DNA from: Tomocerus qinae
Taxonomy: Eukaryota > Arthropoda > Collembola > Entomobryomorpha > Tomoceridae
Direction: 5' to 3'
Assembly: GCA_020055645.1 (NCBI GenBank)
Contig: CM034546.1
Span: forward strand, 72,354,001 to 72,418,000
DNA length: 64,000 bases
Below, in pieces: positions 17,412 to 29,557 of this stretch; the stretch's first letter is position 1, and each line of letters starts with the position of its first letter. The notes under the pieces were generated by a model. It did not search any database. It was not told where the DNA came from and saw nothing but the letters and a program-made list of their open reading frames with translations. Made by a program: the position numbers and the translations under genes.

Positions 17412-20400
17412 ATGGACCGTGATATTTTGGAGAATCGTCTTTTCTTGGCCCAACACATCACAAATTTGGAAGAAATATTACAACACTTGGTTGTAAAGAA
17501 AATACTTAGTGAAGATGAAAGCGAGGAGATTGTAAGTATACAAACATAATATCTTTACTCTTTAATAAACGTAAAGTGGGACATCAAAGTAGTAGATTTT
17601 TTGGTTTCCGTATCTCATTATAACATTATCATCTATCTCCAACCTCTGCCAACCAGATCTTAAATGCATTGCTTAATAACTTTCTATTAATATTTATTTG
17701 TTATCAGAAATTTACTCATTTATTATTTCCCAAAGTAAACAATAAGCATACAAAATACAAACCATATAGCCACATACTGCTCCATACATTTTATTACACT
17801 CAAATCTTTGATGTATAATAAAGTATAAACATGTGGACCATTCTAACGACATTTTTCTGGTAGGCATAGCCGTAAGTGCAAAGTAAAATTTATGGAAATA
17901 AACCATTGCAAAACGGAAATATAATATACAGGGGGACGTTTCTGAAACAACTAAAAATTTCACATGGTTCGTGTACGTATAGTATAGAATAGCATTATCT
18001 TCACTGTTTTTGACCCACTTCCTCTACCTAGGTCTTAGTGGAGTTTGTAGACTTCCATAAAAGTCCCACAATGACAACCTTAGGCATCTATACAACAATG
18101 CCAGTGATGAGGTAGTTTGCTATGAGCCCGTAAATATGGCCTGCACTCGTAGTGAGGCAGTGCATTCCATTTGACGTACATTCATACTGCATACCATCCG
18201 AATTTATATTAATTTTCAGTTATTTTTATGTTTTTCAACCAATACCCTTATCGGGGGATGAGTGTAACCTATTTAGTAGTGTCTAATGACCTGTCAACTT
18301 TCAATCAAGCTATTGTGCAACTTTGTTCGATGAATAGAACAAAAATTGCATCAATTTTCAGTTATTTTTAAATTTCAAATTCTCCCTTGGTCAGGAATCA
18401 GGAAGTGTTGGTATGACTAATTGTGCCTATTTACGAATTCAAGGGTGTATCCTGAAAATTTGAACACTCTTCTAGCTGAAATTGTTCGAAAGTTATCGTG
18501 AAAAGGAACTTCCGGACAGACAGATAGACAAACGGACAGAAATAGTATTCACATATACAGTAAAAATAAACTTTTCCGAATAATTACTAACAATTAGAAG
18601 GGAGGTGTTGGTTCTAGTATTCTAGTAACAGGACTCTTAGTAATATTGTATTTTTTCTTGGAATACCATAGGTATGTGCTCAAACATTATGCAAGTAAAT
18701 ATATTGTTATGGGTTATATTTGGATGGCTAAGGTAGGGATGGTAGAAACCGCTAAACCGCAAAGCAATGGAAAAGGGAAGCATTATACTACTAACACAAT
18801 TTTACGCGATGCCTGTTTGTAGCATACATGCTCAATGCGTGCTGCAGAACGATAGGAGAGAATAGTTTGTTTGTGTGTGTAGGCATTACCTTCGCTCCGC
18901 TACATGTCAACCACACACTCTTTAGCCCAAGTAGTAAGCGCGCCGCCCATGCTGCCGGTAAAGACTTCGACTCTTAGCAATGTAACTTTACTTTTTGCCT
19001 CATGCATATTAATTAATGCACATCAATTGAGCACCTCCACCGTAAAATGACAAATCTCAGTGTCTACGAAATTAAATTTTGTTAAAGTTAACAAATTTTA
19101 TTCGTAGCAACTGAGATTTGTCATTATTCGTTTTAAGAGCTCAATTATTAGTTTATATGTTACCTTCTAGGGTATTTTATACCATCGGCGAAGTATTATA
19201 GAAATGAGTTAAGGCCAAGAAGCATAAACTGTAGTCATAGCACTTAAGTCAGTTTATGCTTCTTGGATAAGGCCATACTCTTCCTATTCCTATTGTTATC
19301 ACGATTTGTGATGTCATTATCAGTTGATTTTCAATCTACTAAAAATTGTTTGCAATGATACATGACGTCATTTTGACGTAACCAAGTAAATAATGATGGT
19401 AGGAATGTCAATCTCCCTTTAAGTTTACCAATTTGATCTGTTGGTCAAATTAACACCGCCTAATTGTTGGTCAAATTTACACGGCCTAATTGATGGTCAT
19501 TGCTCTAAAAATTAATAAACCAGAAAAGGACTGTGTTCCCTGGATTTGGGTGCAGCGCTTCCCAGTCGTGATATTTAGTGGCCGCGGCGGCTGGAAATTT
19601 TGGGAAAAACAGCTGCGGCTGGCCGTCATGGCTTCATGTAATTTTCCCCATCAGTTGCGGCGACTGATAGCAAATTTGACCATAAAACGGCGGCGGCAGC
19701 GGCTGACCATCACGGCTGGGGGCTCTTGGATGTGAGAAGCAGGGGAGGTTGGTGTGATGGCCTTACTATCTCACATTCAATTCCAGGCAAATCCCTCTAG
19801 AATCCTGTCGTGCGAATTTATTCGCATTTTTGTTAAGGCCTAAGTATAGTGACGGCTTGGGTATATTGACGGGCTCGTAGTATAAAAGAAATCTTTAATT
19901 GCCCAGAAAATATATTTAGTTTAGCTTAATATATTAATGGTTTCTCCTATAACAGAAATGGGAGAAAACGTCACTTGGCCGAAATAATAAATTGTTGACG
20001 GTGATGCAGCAAAAAGACTGGAGCCGACAAAAGGGTGTATTTTTGGAAATACTCAGAAAAACAAAAAATGTTCATTGTGCGGATAAGTTAACTGTAAAAC
20101 GAGGAGATATCAATAAGAACAGAATTTTACATCCGAAAATCGACAAATGGTGGCCAGATGAAAAGCGACTGATACAATCATTGTTTAAAAGAAAATTGGG
20201 CACCCGACCCTTAGTGGAAGAATTGCACGATTTAATTTGTAAAGACTTAAACAGAATGGTCGTTATTCATGAATCTGCAGATGCATCTAAATATTCCGGA
20301 ATGGGAGGCGTTGGAAAGACTCTGACTGCCAAATGGTATGCGCATTGTTTTAAGAAACAATACGATCACATCATTTGGATCGATTGCGGAGAGCAAAGTC

Positions 20401-22814
20401 TTCTTCAGTCCTTTGAAAATCTAGCCAGAGATTTGGACGTCAAAAATTTGGAGAAATTGAAGTTGAATCAAATTGCATCGAAGACTTTCAGTATTATGTC
20501 AGAGTACAAATGTCTATGGATTTACGACAATGCAGAGAATTACAAAGGACACAATGGAATTATGCATGTGCTTCCAAATGGCAAAGAAAACTTTAATTGT
20601 ATCATCACGTCACGTAGTCGAGAATGGGGAACAAAAAATATAGGATTCGGGGCAATATCTCCCTTAGAATTGAATATCTTCAATGAAAAGGAAAGTCTCG
20701 ATTTTGTAAAAAAGATATTAGATCATACAATCAAGCGAACAGATACACAACTCAAGGAGTTTTGTGCCCTAATGGGAAATCTTCCTTTGGCTCTTCAAAT
20801 TGCTGTTGCCGCTATAAACAATGGAAAGATTAATCTATTAAGTTACATTGAGAAAACATCGTCCAAAGATGTAGAGAATATTCTAGTTGAAATATTTGAT
20901 GATTATGAAAAAACTATCGACAAAAATATCAAAATTTCATTAGAATCAATTAGAAAAGAGAAAAATGGGGAATTGGCGAATGAAATTTTAATGATCTTTG
21001 GATATATTCGACCAAATGATATTCCGTCAAAATTCTTTACGGCAATTTATAACTCAAAAACGAAACATTTGGAAGGAGCGCTATCGTTACTGGAAAAATT
21101 TGTCTTGATAACCAAATCGACAAAATCACGGAAAGGTCCTAAGGGATTTATCAACGTACTGCTGGCCAAAGATGTCGAGTGCTTCAATATCCACCCTCTT
21201 CTGCAGCAAGTAATTCGCCATAACGCAAAGGATACGGAAAGAGAGAAGCTGAGGAAGATTCTTTGCTGTGAGGGATTTGTAAATTACAAACTCATCCCAT
21301 TCTTTAAATACGCAGACGATAACTTGCAAAATGAATTTCCCAATGTTAAAGCCGAACTTTTAAATCAAGAACGATTGAAGAAATGGATTAGAGAAGAAAG
21401 ATTTGAGGACTCTGTCTATTTGGCAAAGTTCCTTCATGAAGACAGAAAGACAACAACAACGAAATTTAATTACGCGGTTTGTCTTTCCAAGAGCGGGCGA
21501 CATGAGGAATGTGTTGCCGTCCTAGAAGATTTATACACGGAAACAATGATAGGAAGCAGAAGGTATGGGAAAGATGCTGAAGAAATGGAACTGCTAAAAT
21601 TGGAAGAAGAAGTGTCAACAGATCTGGCTGGTGGTCATTTGTTGGTGTCACAATGGAAAATAAACAACCGAGGGATAGTCAAAAAACTTCTGGAGACAAG
21701 GAAAGCTTTCCAAATCATTTATTCGAAGGAGTCGCTAGGAATGTTAATACAGATTGCCCATTCTGATCTGATTAATTGTAATAATTACTGCTTAGTGAAA
21801 GAAGATTTCCATTCTACGATTACATTGACGTTGGAAGGGGAAACGACAAAAATTTACTTGGAAAGATGTTATTTGGAATTGTCCACCTTCAATCGACTCT
21901 CTCCTAAGGAATTGACTTTAGACGAAGTCTCGTTTACTCGGAATGGACAAAAAATACCAGAAATCATTGTCAATGAATTCCTCGACTTGTCCACAATTAA
22001 TCGTCTCACAATCAAACGCATTCAATATGATATTAAAGTAGTGTACATTGACTTGGCTGGAGATATTGTTATGGAACATCTGGTATTACAAAATGTGATA
22101 ATATGGAACTGGAAGGAATCTAAGTGGAACATTCACAAATTGGAACTGGCATGGATTCCGTTTGTGGAAAAGACAAAAATGAAAATCGAAGAAATTGAAA
22201 TGTTCGAATCTTCTTTGGACGTTTCCTTTCTGCCACGAACAGTTAAACAACTACAACTCACAAATTGTAATAATATTACAGAGAAAGTTTACTGCAGTGG
22301 GGGAATTGACCTACCAGAACTGAAATACTTGACACTAGCAGATATGTCAAACTGCTGCCCTCTATCTTCCTTCCGATTTGCCAAAGTCACCCATATTCAC
22401 TTCCTGGCGATGAAAGTAATTAATTTGGACCTTTTGCCAGAAAGTGTCAGACAAATCAAAATAACGAGTAAAGTTCCTGGTGACCGTAAACTTACAATTG
22501 TTCAAGGTGGGATGAAGAAAGTTGACAAACTTATACAGGATTACCATTTTGGGGCTTTGGAAGAATTATTGACCCGTTTGAAAACAAACGACCTCGTAGT
22601 CAATTATCCCATTACACCAGAAGATATGATGCATCTAAAAACTAATAAGGACATTAAGACAATTGCATTCGTAAGGATGAAGTTGGAGGAAGAAAGAGAT
22701 TTCTGGGTCCTTTCTCAACACGTCGACGGAAAAGCAGATTTCTATTTATGGGAGGGAGGAAGGGGAAAGCAAATGGATTGGGAAACGTTTGAAGAACTAG
22801 GGAGATTGTTTTAA
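17412..22814 (+). CDS. CARD-NB-ARC protein (APAF1-like) with LRR-like C-terminus; exons 17412-17531 and 19956-22814
   Basis: Exon 1 encodes 40 residues with a CARD pattern (ENRLFLAQHITNLEEILQHL, then ILSEDESEEI) and ends at a GTAAGT donor. Exon 2 starts after AG at 19954-19955 and completes the CARD (RNNKLLTVMQQKDWSRQKG, VFLEILRKT). Both exons are in phase 0, giving about 992 residues. The NB-ARC domain has the P-loop GMGGVGKT (about 155-162), Walker B LWIYDN (227-232), a TSRSREW motif and the GxP motif GNLPLAL (314-320). An FNIHPLLQQVIRH segment occupies the MHD-like position. The C-terminal half has one TPR-like helix pair (NYAVCLSKSGRHEECVAVL) and then irregular leucine-rich repeats (LPELKYLTLADMSN, HFLAMKVINLDLLPESV). 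It would act as a cytosolic ATP-driven oligomerisation switch in apoptosis or immunity. The LRR call is tentative. Confidence 0.8.
19046..19125. repeat. 80-base near-perfect hairpin in the CARD-NB-ARC intron
   Basis: AATGACAAATCTCAG at 19046-19060 pairs perfectly with 19111-19125. The inner arms (TACGAAAT.. to GTTAA against TTAAC.. to TTCGTA) pair with a small internal loop and a short indel. Outer AATTGAGC/GAGCTCAATT sequences may extend the inverted repeat. The size and shape fit either a MITE-type foldback or a miRNA-like precursor. Confidence 0.75.
19215..19266. repeat. 17-bp perfect inverted repeat with 18-base loop
   Basis: CCAAGAAGCATAAACTG at 19215-19231 is exactly complementary to 19250-19266. 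It lies in the same intron as the larger hairpin, 90 bases downstream of it. The stem is short for a miRNA precursor. Confidence 0.8.
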
Positions 22815-23601
22815 ATTGGAAACTAAAAATCATAATATTAAGTTACTGATTGGCCTATTGTTTTTATCTATATTTTGTATTATCAATCCATTCAATATTA
22901 TCCAATATCTCATCTATAACTACATATTTCAACTTATCGTTGGGTTAGGCGGGTTAAGAGGCTCAATTTAACTGGATTTTCAGCAATATAGTAATTTTTA
23001 ATTTGCAAGTAATGATGAATGATAATATCTAGTGCTATAGCTAAGCATATTTATAAAATATATTGTAATGTTGCCATTCAATTGTCTGTTAAGTAGTTTA
23101 CTTCAAAGTTGAAGACTGTATAGATAGATATAATATTGCTCTACTTATAGTTTGTCAAGTTTGTATTGTACAATTTAATTGACTGAAAGAAATAAATTCT
23201 AGGAATCTATTTGAATATACCCCAACATGTTTACTTCGAACTCCAAACTATTTCACAAGTATTACGTCATAACACATTGGAGAACATGGTTTTGTACTTC
23301 GTGGTAGATTAATAACCCTTTGCTCGGTTAAATTCTAGACTAGACATCATATTTGTATTTAAATATAGATAGCTGGCAACTGCCTATGCATTATATGTAG
23401 ACAACAAGTCAACAACAGATTTTACAATAACAAATAGAATCAATGTTGAACTAATAAAATGGTATTTTATTCAATACGGTAGTAATAATAAAGTAAATAT
23501 TATATAGGCCCGCATATCATGTAAATAGTTATATTATATTCACTTATAGTATAAACAAAATACTATATCATTTTTGCAAAATATTGTCCAATATTTTTTA
23601 A
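22815..23601. other. Non-coding AT-rich interval
   Basis: This is the gap between the convergent NB-ARC gene and first chemoreceptor gene. No coding or RNA feature is recognised. Confidence 0.5.
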
Positions 23602-25041
23602 TTACACATGAACTGATAACAGAAGAGTTATAAGGTATTCTAATAGCTTATAGAAGAAAGTTAAAAATGTTCCCCTTTTAAAGTAATAAAAAATGCCGAC
23701 TTCCATACGAATCGTTCTCAGTGATCGGATTGTACATCTGGTGAGTTTGTTTCCATGAGAAAACCAATTGATTTTGAAGTTCTTAGAGTTAGTGTTGGAA
23801 TCTGCAACCTTTGTCAGAACTAGGTATTGACAACAGACGCAGGACACAGCAGTGAGGGGTAGGGATAAGTAAAATGGCATTCCAATTAGTTTGTAAAGTC
23901 TGAGAGTTCCAAACAGTGTGATTACGTCGACCGTCATAGCAGCAGATACTGCTAGAGGAGTTACTACCCGGGAGATCTTGTTAATTCGTTGACTCATGAC
24001 CCAAAGGATTTTATACCATTTTAAAGCCATTGTCAATTTTAGGGATTTTCGACTCGTGGAAATTAACTCTGTCATTTTATTAAAAGAGTAAAAATAGAAA
24101 ACTATGTAAATAATTAACCGAATTATCGACAGGCCCACAAAAACTGCTACGTAGAGTTGACAGAAGGCAAAAATTATTTTGATCAGAATGTGAGAACTAA
24201 GCGAGGGGCAAAGAACGTCCATGAGCGGCTCAAATACGTGCTGCTCAAATGCAAACATATCAAAGGGAACGCAAAAAACAACACACCCGACAACCGGGAA
24301 TAGAGCATTCATTCCAAGACCTGCCAAGTCCAAGTCGGGATGAAATTCTTTTGATCGAATACCAAACTCATCTAAAGTTGAACAAAAAATTGCATTAACA
24401 ATTAAATCATATTAAATATTAATGAAATTCAAATTATAACTATCAAAAAAGAAAAAAAAATTATATGAAAAATAATTGAAATATTAATACCATGTTTATC
24501 TAAAAATATTCTTTAAATGAAAATGAAATGAAAATGGTATTGGAATATTGTTTAAGAAAATAATATTAAAAATCATCGTTTTGTTTAGTAGTTGTAAATA
24601 AAATTTAATTCAGTGAAAATGGAATTTTATAATCTTTAAAATGACTGAAGTACAAGCAAGGACTAAGGACTTACGTCTGAATCTTTTGTCTGTATATATT
24701 AATGTGTTAAGCGTGAAAAGGAATTCCTTGGGACAGAATAGCTCCGGAACATTAACGGCACACCCAGTGGCACACAAAATGTAACCATATATGGTCATGA
24801 TTGTCAATAAAGTGCCATAAGATTCAGAATATCGAAGAATTTGGTAAAGTAGGAAAGATGCGAAGTAGGCTGCGAAAATATACGGCAGAGAATTATTGAA
24901 GTACCAAAGAAGAAATCGAGAGCGACTGTTTACCATTTCTAGCTGATAGGAATTTTTATTTAAAGAATATATTCCAAATTTTAGCTTTTCAGAAACCCTA
25001 AAATATCTCCACAAAGCCGAACGCACTAATTCTGACGCCAT
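23602..25041 (-). CDS. 7TM chemoreceptor (gustatory/odorant receptor-like); exons 25041-24675 and 24371-23602
   Basis: Exon 1 runs from ATG 25041 to a GTAAGT donor after 24675, and exon 2 from 24371 to the stop. The joined frame is in phase and gives 378 residues, the usual size for insect-type gustatory receptors. Several hydrophobic spans are visible, such as YIFAAYFASFLLYQILRY and LLTIMTIYGYILCATGCAV in exon 1 and ALFPVVGCVVFCVPFDMFAF in exon 2. The C-terminus has LRTIRMEVGIFYYFKRG, a variant of the (P)LR.xVGxFYY signature shared with the two receptor genes downstream. Such receptors act in chemosensory dendrites as ligand-gated channels. Ligand unknown. Confidence 0.72.
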
Positions 25042-26210
25042 TTTCGTCAGGAACTTCCTCGTTTGCTAGATATTTTGCTACTGATTTATATAGTTTGGAA
25101 GGGCAAAGTACCTATCTACAATAAGTAGAATATCTACAATACTTAAGTTAATAAAGGTAGGACAAGAACGGTTACCATTACCAAATTAAATTACTCCTGA
25201 CATATAATGCTAAGTTGGAAAAGGTTTTCTTATTATTTTATATCGTGGCAGGGAATTTAAATAATAGCTTCCCTGGATATAATAAATTACTTAGTTGAAT
25301 TGATTTAATATTTATTGGTTTTGGTTCTATAGATCTGGCAAAAGACATTTTGGCAATAAATATTTCTTTTACATTTTAGCTTGATGTCATTTTAACTAAC
25401 TAAAATTGCTTGTTAAATTGATAGTTAAATGAATTGTTAAATTCTCAGGTTTGAGGTTTTAATTTTAGTCTGGTAAAAAACTATTTTAGCCAATACTAAC
25501 TTACCCACCGCCGGTGGGTAATATGGTATTGGCTAAAATGCCACCGGTTGATGTCGTCAGTCGAACACTGGATGCACTTTTTTTGTTTCGATTTCATTGA
25601 TAAGCAAACATGCCTCAGAAACTCGTAACTATTACACTGTATATATTGTAACCAAAAATTAGCACAATATTAAACACTTTAAACACCATTTTAACCGCAT
25701 AGTGCTTCCTATTTTTAAAACTTAGTTTGATATTTGCTCTGGCTCTAGGTAAGCTAAGTTCGTGGGTTGAGATATCTGTGACGTCCATTAACTAATATGT
25801 GTTCGTGAAAAATGTATCAAGTTAAAATATTAGACAAAAATAGAATGCCTATTTAGCTTATATATACAAAATGAAAATTCTTTCAGATTATAGGATATAG
25901 TCAGTCATTACACTAACTAAATACACTTCAATCCATATTGAAAGTATTTATTTGCGTCTTAGGCGAATTAAATTATAACTACAACATGGCTTTGTAAATT
26001 ATTTTGTAAGCTATTTGGTAGCCGTCTTAGAAGAGAAATATTTTCCATTTACCTACAAAATAAAAGGACAAAGCCTTGTTATTATATTTACCTATATAAA
26101 ATCGTTTGGTTAGCTTCGACGGTAAATGGGGTAAATGTGGAAGGAAGTTAATTAAATGGGTTGTACTTTAATGTCGCCGTTAGTATGTTCATGTTACTCG
26201 CCAATTGTAC
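25042..26210. other. Non-coding interval containing a cruciform-type inverted repeat
   Basis: No coding feature is recognised. At 25484-25496 and 25526-25538 the sequences TTTTAGCCAATAC and GTATTGGCTAAAA are exactly complementary. A second, nested palindrome of TTACCCACC and GGTGGGTAA lies between them, making a compact double-stem foldback. Confidence 0.6.
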
Positions 26211-26216
26211 TCACTT

Positions 26217-26483
26217 AGCGAATAAAAATGAAATGCATGTCAAGAGAAGTGCAAATAATAAACACGTCTTAAAATACGATGTTCTTAAAGTGACATTCCC
26301 TTGCAGCAACACTTTCAGAAATACATCGAGAATTTTCTGAATGGTCTGCCCCTTTGGGAAAAACTGGACCAAGGAAAATCGCCAATAATATTTTCTCATA
26401 ATATCTTTATTTAGAAAAATAAAGCAAAACATGATGAGCATTAAATAAATACTGAATGACATCCATTCCGAATTATCATACAT
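26217..26483 (-). CDS. Orphan membrane-protein exon, unrecognised
   Basis: The frame starts at ATG 26483 and encodes about 89 residues with two hydrophobic spans (SIYLMLIMFCFIFL and LLFALLLTCISFLF). It ends at a good GTGAGT donor just after the Lys codon. No continuing exon is seen downstream on this strand. It may be the first exon of a broken chemoreceptor-type gene within the receptor cluster, or a chance frame. Confidence 0.3.
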
Positions 26484-27505
26484 TTTTCAATTATAATATT
26501 ATGGTAATTCAATGTTATATCCCGACGAATATAAATGATCATGTAGAACGCACTTATGATCTTATGAAGTTATAGTAGGTTTAGTATTCAGCTTTAAAAA
26601 TGTGAAGAGAATCGCATTTATTTGCTACTCTATTGATTATTGATTTGCAAATACATTAAACGTCGTTGCAGACGGCGGAAGTGTGTTTAATTAAATACAC
26701 AATTTGTTGGTCAATCGTTGAGCTTTGAGACTTTGTATCTAACGATCTAAACGTTTCATGATACCAGGATCCCAAATATATAATAAGTTAAAACACATTT
26801 TTCAATTTTTCATGCTATAAATAAACATGAAGTTTGGGTAAATATTTTCAAACATTTACAGGTTTTACTAAAACATTTATGAATAAAAAAAACTTAGTAA
26901 AGTACACATTTGGCAGATCAAAAGGCATTTTTACAAAATTGTAAGAAAGCTTCGTACTCCGGGGTTATACAAGACCTCTTTTAAAGCACACTTTTTGGCA
27001 ACTTTAAGCACATTTTGTCCAATTTTTTAGTACATTTATGGTACACTTTTTGAAGTTTTATATAAACACTTTTCCGCTTTCTGATATTGAGGATGATTGA
27101 AGTTGCATGCACTGAAAACTATAGAGCTAATTATATGAATTACTAGTATACTGTAAACCGCAATTCATTCTTTAGACACTTTCTTTAGTTGTCCTCACTA
27201 TCTCCAATGGTTGTTTTTCATTCACAACCTTCATTTACCTGATTCATATCAGTGCAGAACTTCAGCCATGTTGAGGGAGGAACAATATTATCAAAATCAC
27301 TAATTTGAACTTGTCAAAAAACGTCCAAAGTGAAAATTCTAGTCTCTGCCAAGTTAAATATATTATTTTCACAAAGCAGATCAGCTTGTTTCACCGATTT
27401 TGGCCACCATGGGTATTATATAATATAATATTTGGACTCTAGTTCCTTTTTGTTGGTCCTATTAGCTCATTTATTAATATATAATTATATATTAGCATAA
27501 GTAAT
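26484..27505. other. Non-coding AT-rich interval
   Basis: No coding, RNA or clear repeat feature is seen. Confidence 0.5.
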
Positions 27506-29557
27506 TTATTTGAATGTTAAGAGGGCTCTTATCGTACCTCTTACGACGTGTTTAATATGATTCAGAACATGAACTTTTTTCAAGTAGTAGAAAGTTCCAA
27601 CTTTGATTCTAAGTAATGTACAAGACTTGACAAATTTTCTCATTACTTTAGATTCATCCTTACCCATTTTAGAAATATTCTTAAAGGATTTGATACAATC
27701 AGCTGATGATTTAGAAATTTCTCCAGATAAATAAAGAAAGATAAGCCACAACATTAACAAGATGAATGAAAAAAATTGCATTGAAATTTTGACAAACAAA
27801 GGAAATGTGTGCCAATATCTAATTAAGGCATGATTAATTAATATTGTACACTTTACAACCATAAATTGAATAGGATAAACAATATTACTGAAATATTGGG
27901 TCATCATCATGTGTAAAACTTGAAGAGTTCTGTAGTACTTTTGAAGGTTTTTCGGCTTTCTTAACAAGTTGGTTGTCAAGTGATTTGGTTCAGAATAACG
28001 CAATTCTCGTCTTATTAGAGTAAGTACAGACGTACTATACATGATAAATAATTGTACATGAAAGCAGGAAATGCTGTAGCCAACTAATGCAGTCCAAGAT
28101 TGCAGCAATACTATAGGGAAAGTTATCCAAGGTAATTGATAATCCCGTGGCAGAATGGTATAACACCATATAGGTGAGTCCGTGTATCCAATGTAGTAGA
28201 GTCCTATAATCATAACTCCTAGGACAGGTGAATTAACCAACAATAGCCCACAGAGATATTCAGCACCGATGAAAAAGTTCCGTCTTGAGGCTGGGATGAA
28301 TTGTTCTAAAAATGAAATATTCAACTTAATTTAATTCGGCAATTAATTAATTGATTAATTTAACTGCCGAATTCAATTAACTTAATTTAATTCGGCAATT
28401 AATTAATTGATTAATTTAACTGCCGAATTTAATTAACTTAATTTAATTCGGCAATTAATTAATTGATTAATTTAACTGCCGAATTTAATTAACTTAATTT
28501 AATTCGGCAATTAATTAATTGATTAATTTAACTGCCGAATTTAATTAACTTAATTTAATTCGGCAATTAATTAATTGATTAATTTAACTGCCGAATTTAA
28601 TTAACTTAATTTAATTCGGCAATTAATTCATTGATTAATTTAACTGCCGAATTTAATTAACTTAATTTAATTCGGCAATTAATTAATTGATTAATTTAAC
28701 TGCCGAATTTAATTAACTTAATTTAATTCGGCAATTAATTAATTGATTAATTTAACTGCCGAATTTAATTAACTTAATTTAATTGATTTTTAATGTTAGA
28801 AAAATATTGAAACAGTATTTCGAATTCTTGGGTGTACATTTAGCTTGTCACTACTGGTTAAATCCAAAAGCATTCAATATATTTTGCTGGGGCAATCAAA
28901 AATTATTGTCTTCGTGGCATAATTCATCGCATATTGCATGTATAAAATTTGAAAAAGGTAAAGAGGAGTTTTTGGAAACCGGAAAGAAAACATAATTTCC
29001 ACCAGCGCTCAGCAATACCAATGATAAATTACTTATTGCTAAGTACGAGTATTTGAGAAGTGCCTACAATGCAATGTACACTGATGCTACTCATTTTTAT
29101 CTTACAAAGGTATGTTATATCGTTTAAGTCTAATGAGTTATTGTTTATTTTTCAAGCTAAAAAATTTATGTTATTAGATTCAAAATTTAAGGATTCTCAT
29201 ACCCGTAAGCTTGTAAGAAAAGTCAAGATATGTGTTCATCAGCATGCCAATTCCGTCATTATAGTAACTGTTGACACCCAAATTGATATACAATATGCAT
29301 TGCATGGAATAAGCAAATATCATGATAAAGAGTACAAGAAAATCTTCTGGGTTTTGAAAGTGAACAGTTCTTATGCGAACAATCATGAACAAAGCAGAAT
29401 AAGCTTGTAGGACCCCATTGAATACAAACCATCGCCAATTAAATTTAACCAGCTTAAAATGTGGACTTTTTTTCTGCCATTTAAATGGAATGGATCCGAT
29501 TGTAGAGTTCCAATTTGTACTGAATTCTAATAGCAGTAAGAGTACACCGTTGATCAT
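27506..29557 (-). CDS. 7TM chemoreceptor (gustatory/odorant receptor-like); exons 29557-29203 and 28305-27506
   Basis: Exon 1 begins at ATG 29557 and ends at a GTATGA donor after 29203. Exon 2 starts at 28305 after TTTTTAG and runs to the stop. The joined frame is in phase and gives 384 residues. Hydrophobic spans include FLVLFIMIFAYSMQCILYI in exon 1 and LLVNSPVLGVMIIGLYYIG and FSFILLMLWLIFLYLSG in exon 2. The C-terminus carries TLLRIKVGTFYYLKK, the same signature as the other two receptors. The 897-base intron contains the eight-copy palindromic satellite at 28325-28784. Ligand unknown. Confidence 0.7.
28322..28784. repeat. Palindromic satellite, eight copies of a 56-bp unit
   Basis: The core CGGCAATTAATTAATTGATT recurs with starts at 28337, 28393, 28449, 28505, 28561, 28617, 28673 and 28729, exactly 56 bases apart. 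The copies are almost identical. Each unit is itself a near-perfect palindrome, AATTCGGCA... pairing with ...TGCCGAATT about a central TGA. The array lies inside a chemoreceptor intron. Near-identity of the copies points to recent expansion. Confidence 0.97.

Noticed and set aside
17712-17963. Minus-strand 83-codon frame
   Set aside because: Lies within the CARD-NB-ARC intron; no family resemblance, and composition is like non-coding DNA.
18480-18545. GACAGACAGATAGACAAACGGACAG stretch as a functional element
   Set aside because: Such GACAGACAGACGG tails are common in dispersed invertebrate repeats; too short here to classify.
19490-19735. Plus-strand 81-codon frame in G/C-richer sequence
   Set aside because: Begins with an ATG in repeat-like CGGCGGCTG sequence inside the intron; no recognisable protein.
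28322-28784. CRISPR-like array
   Set aside because: Units are directly contiguous with no unique spacers, and each unit is palindromic: a eukaryotic satellite.
28783-29410. Plus-strand frames of 70 and 116 codons in the chemoreceptor intron and exon
   Set aside because: One lies at the edge of the palindromic satellite and the other is antisense to a well-supported receptor exon.
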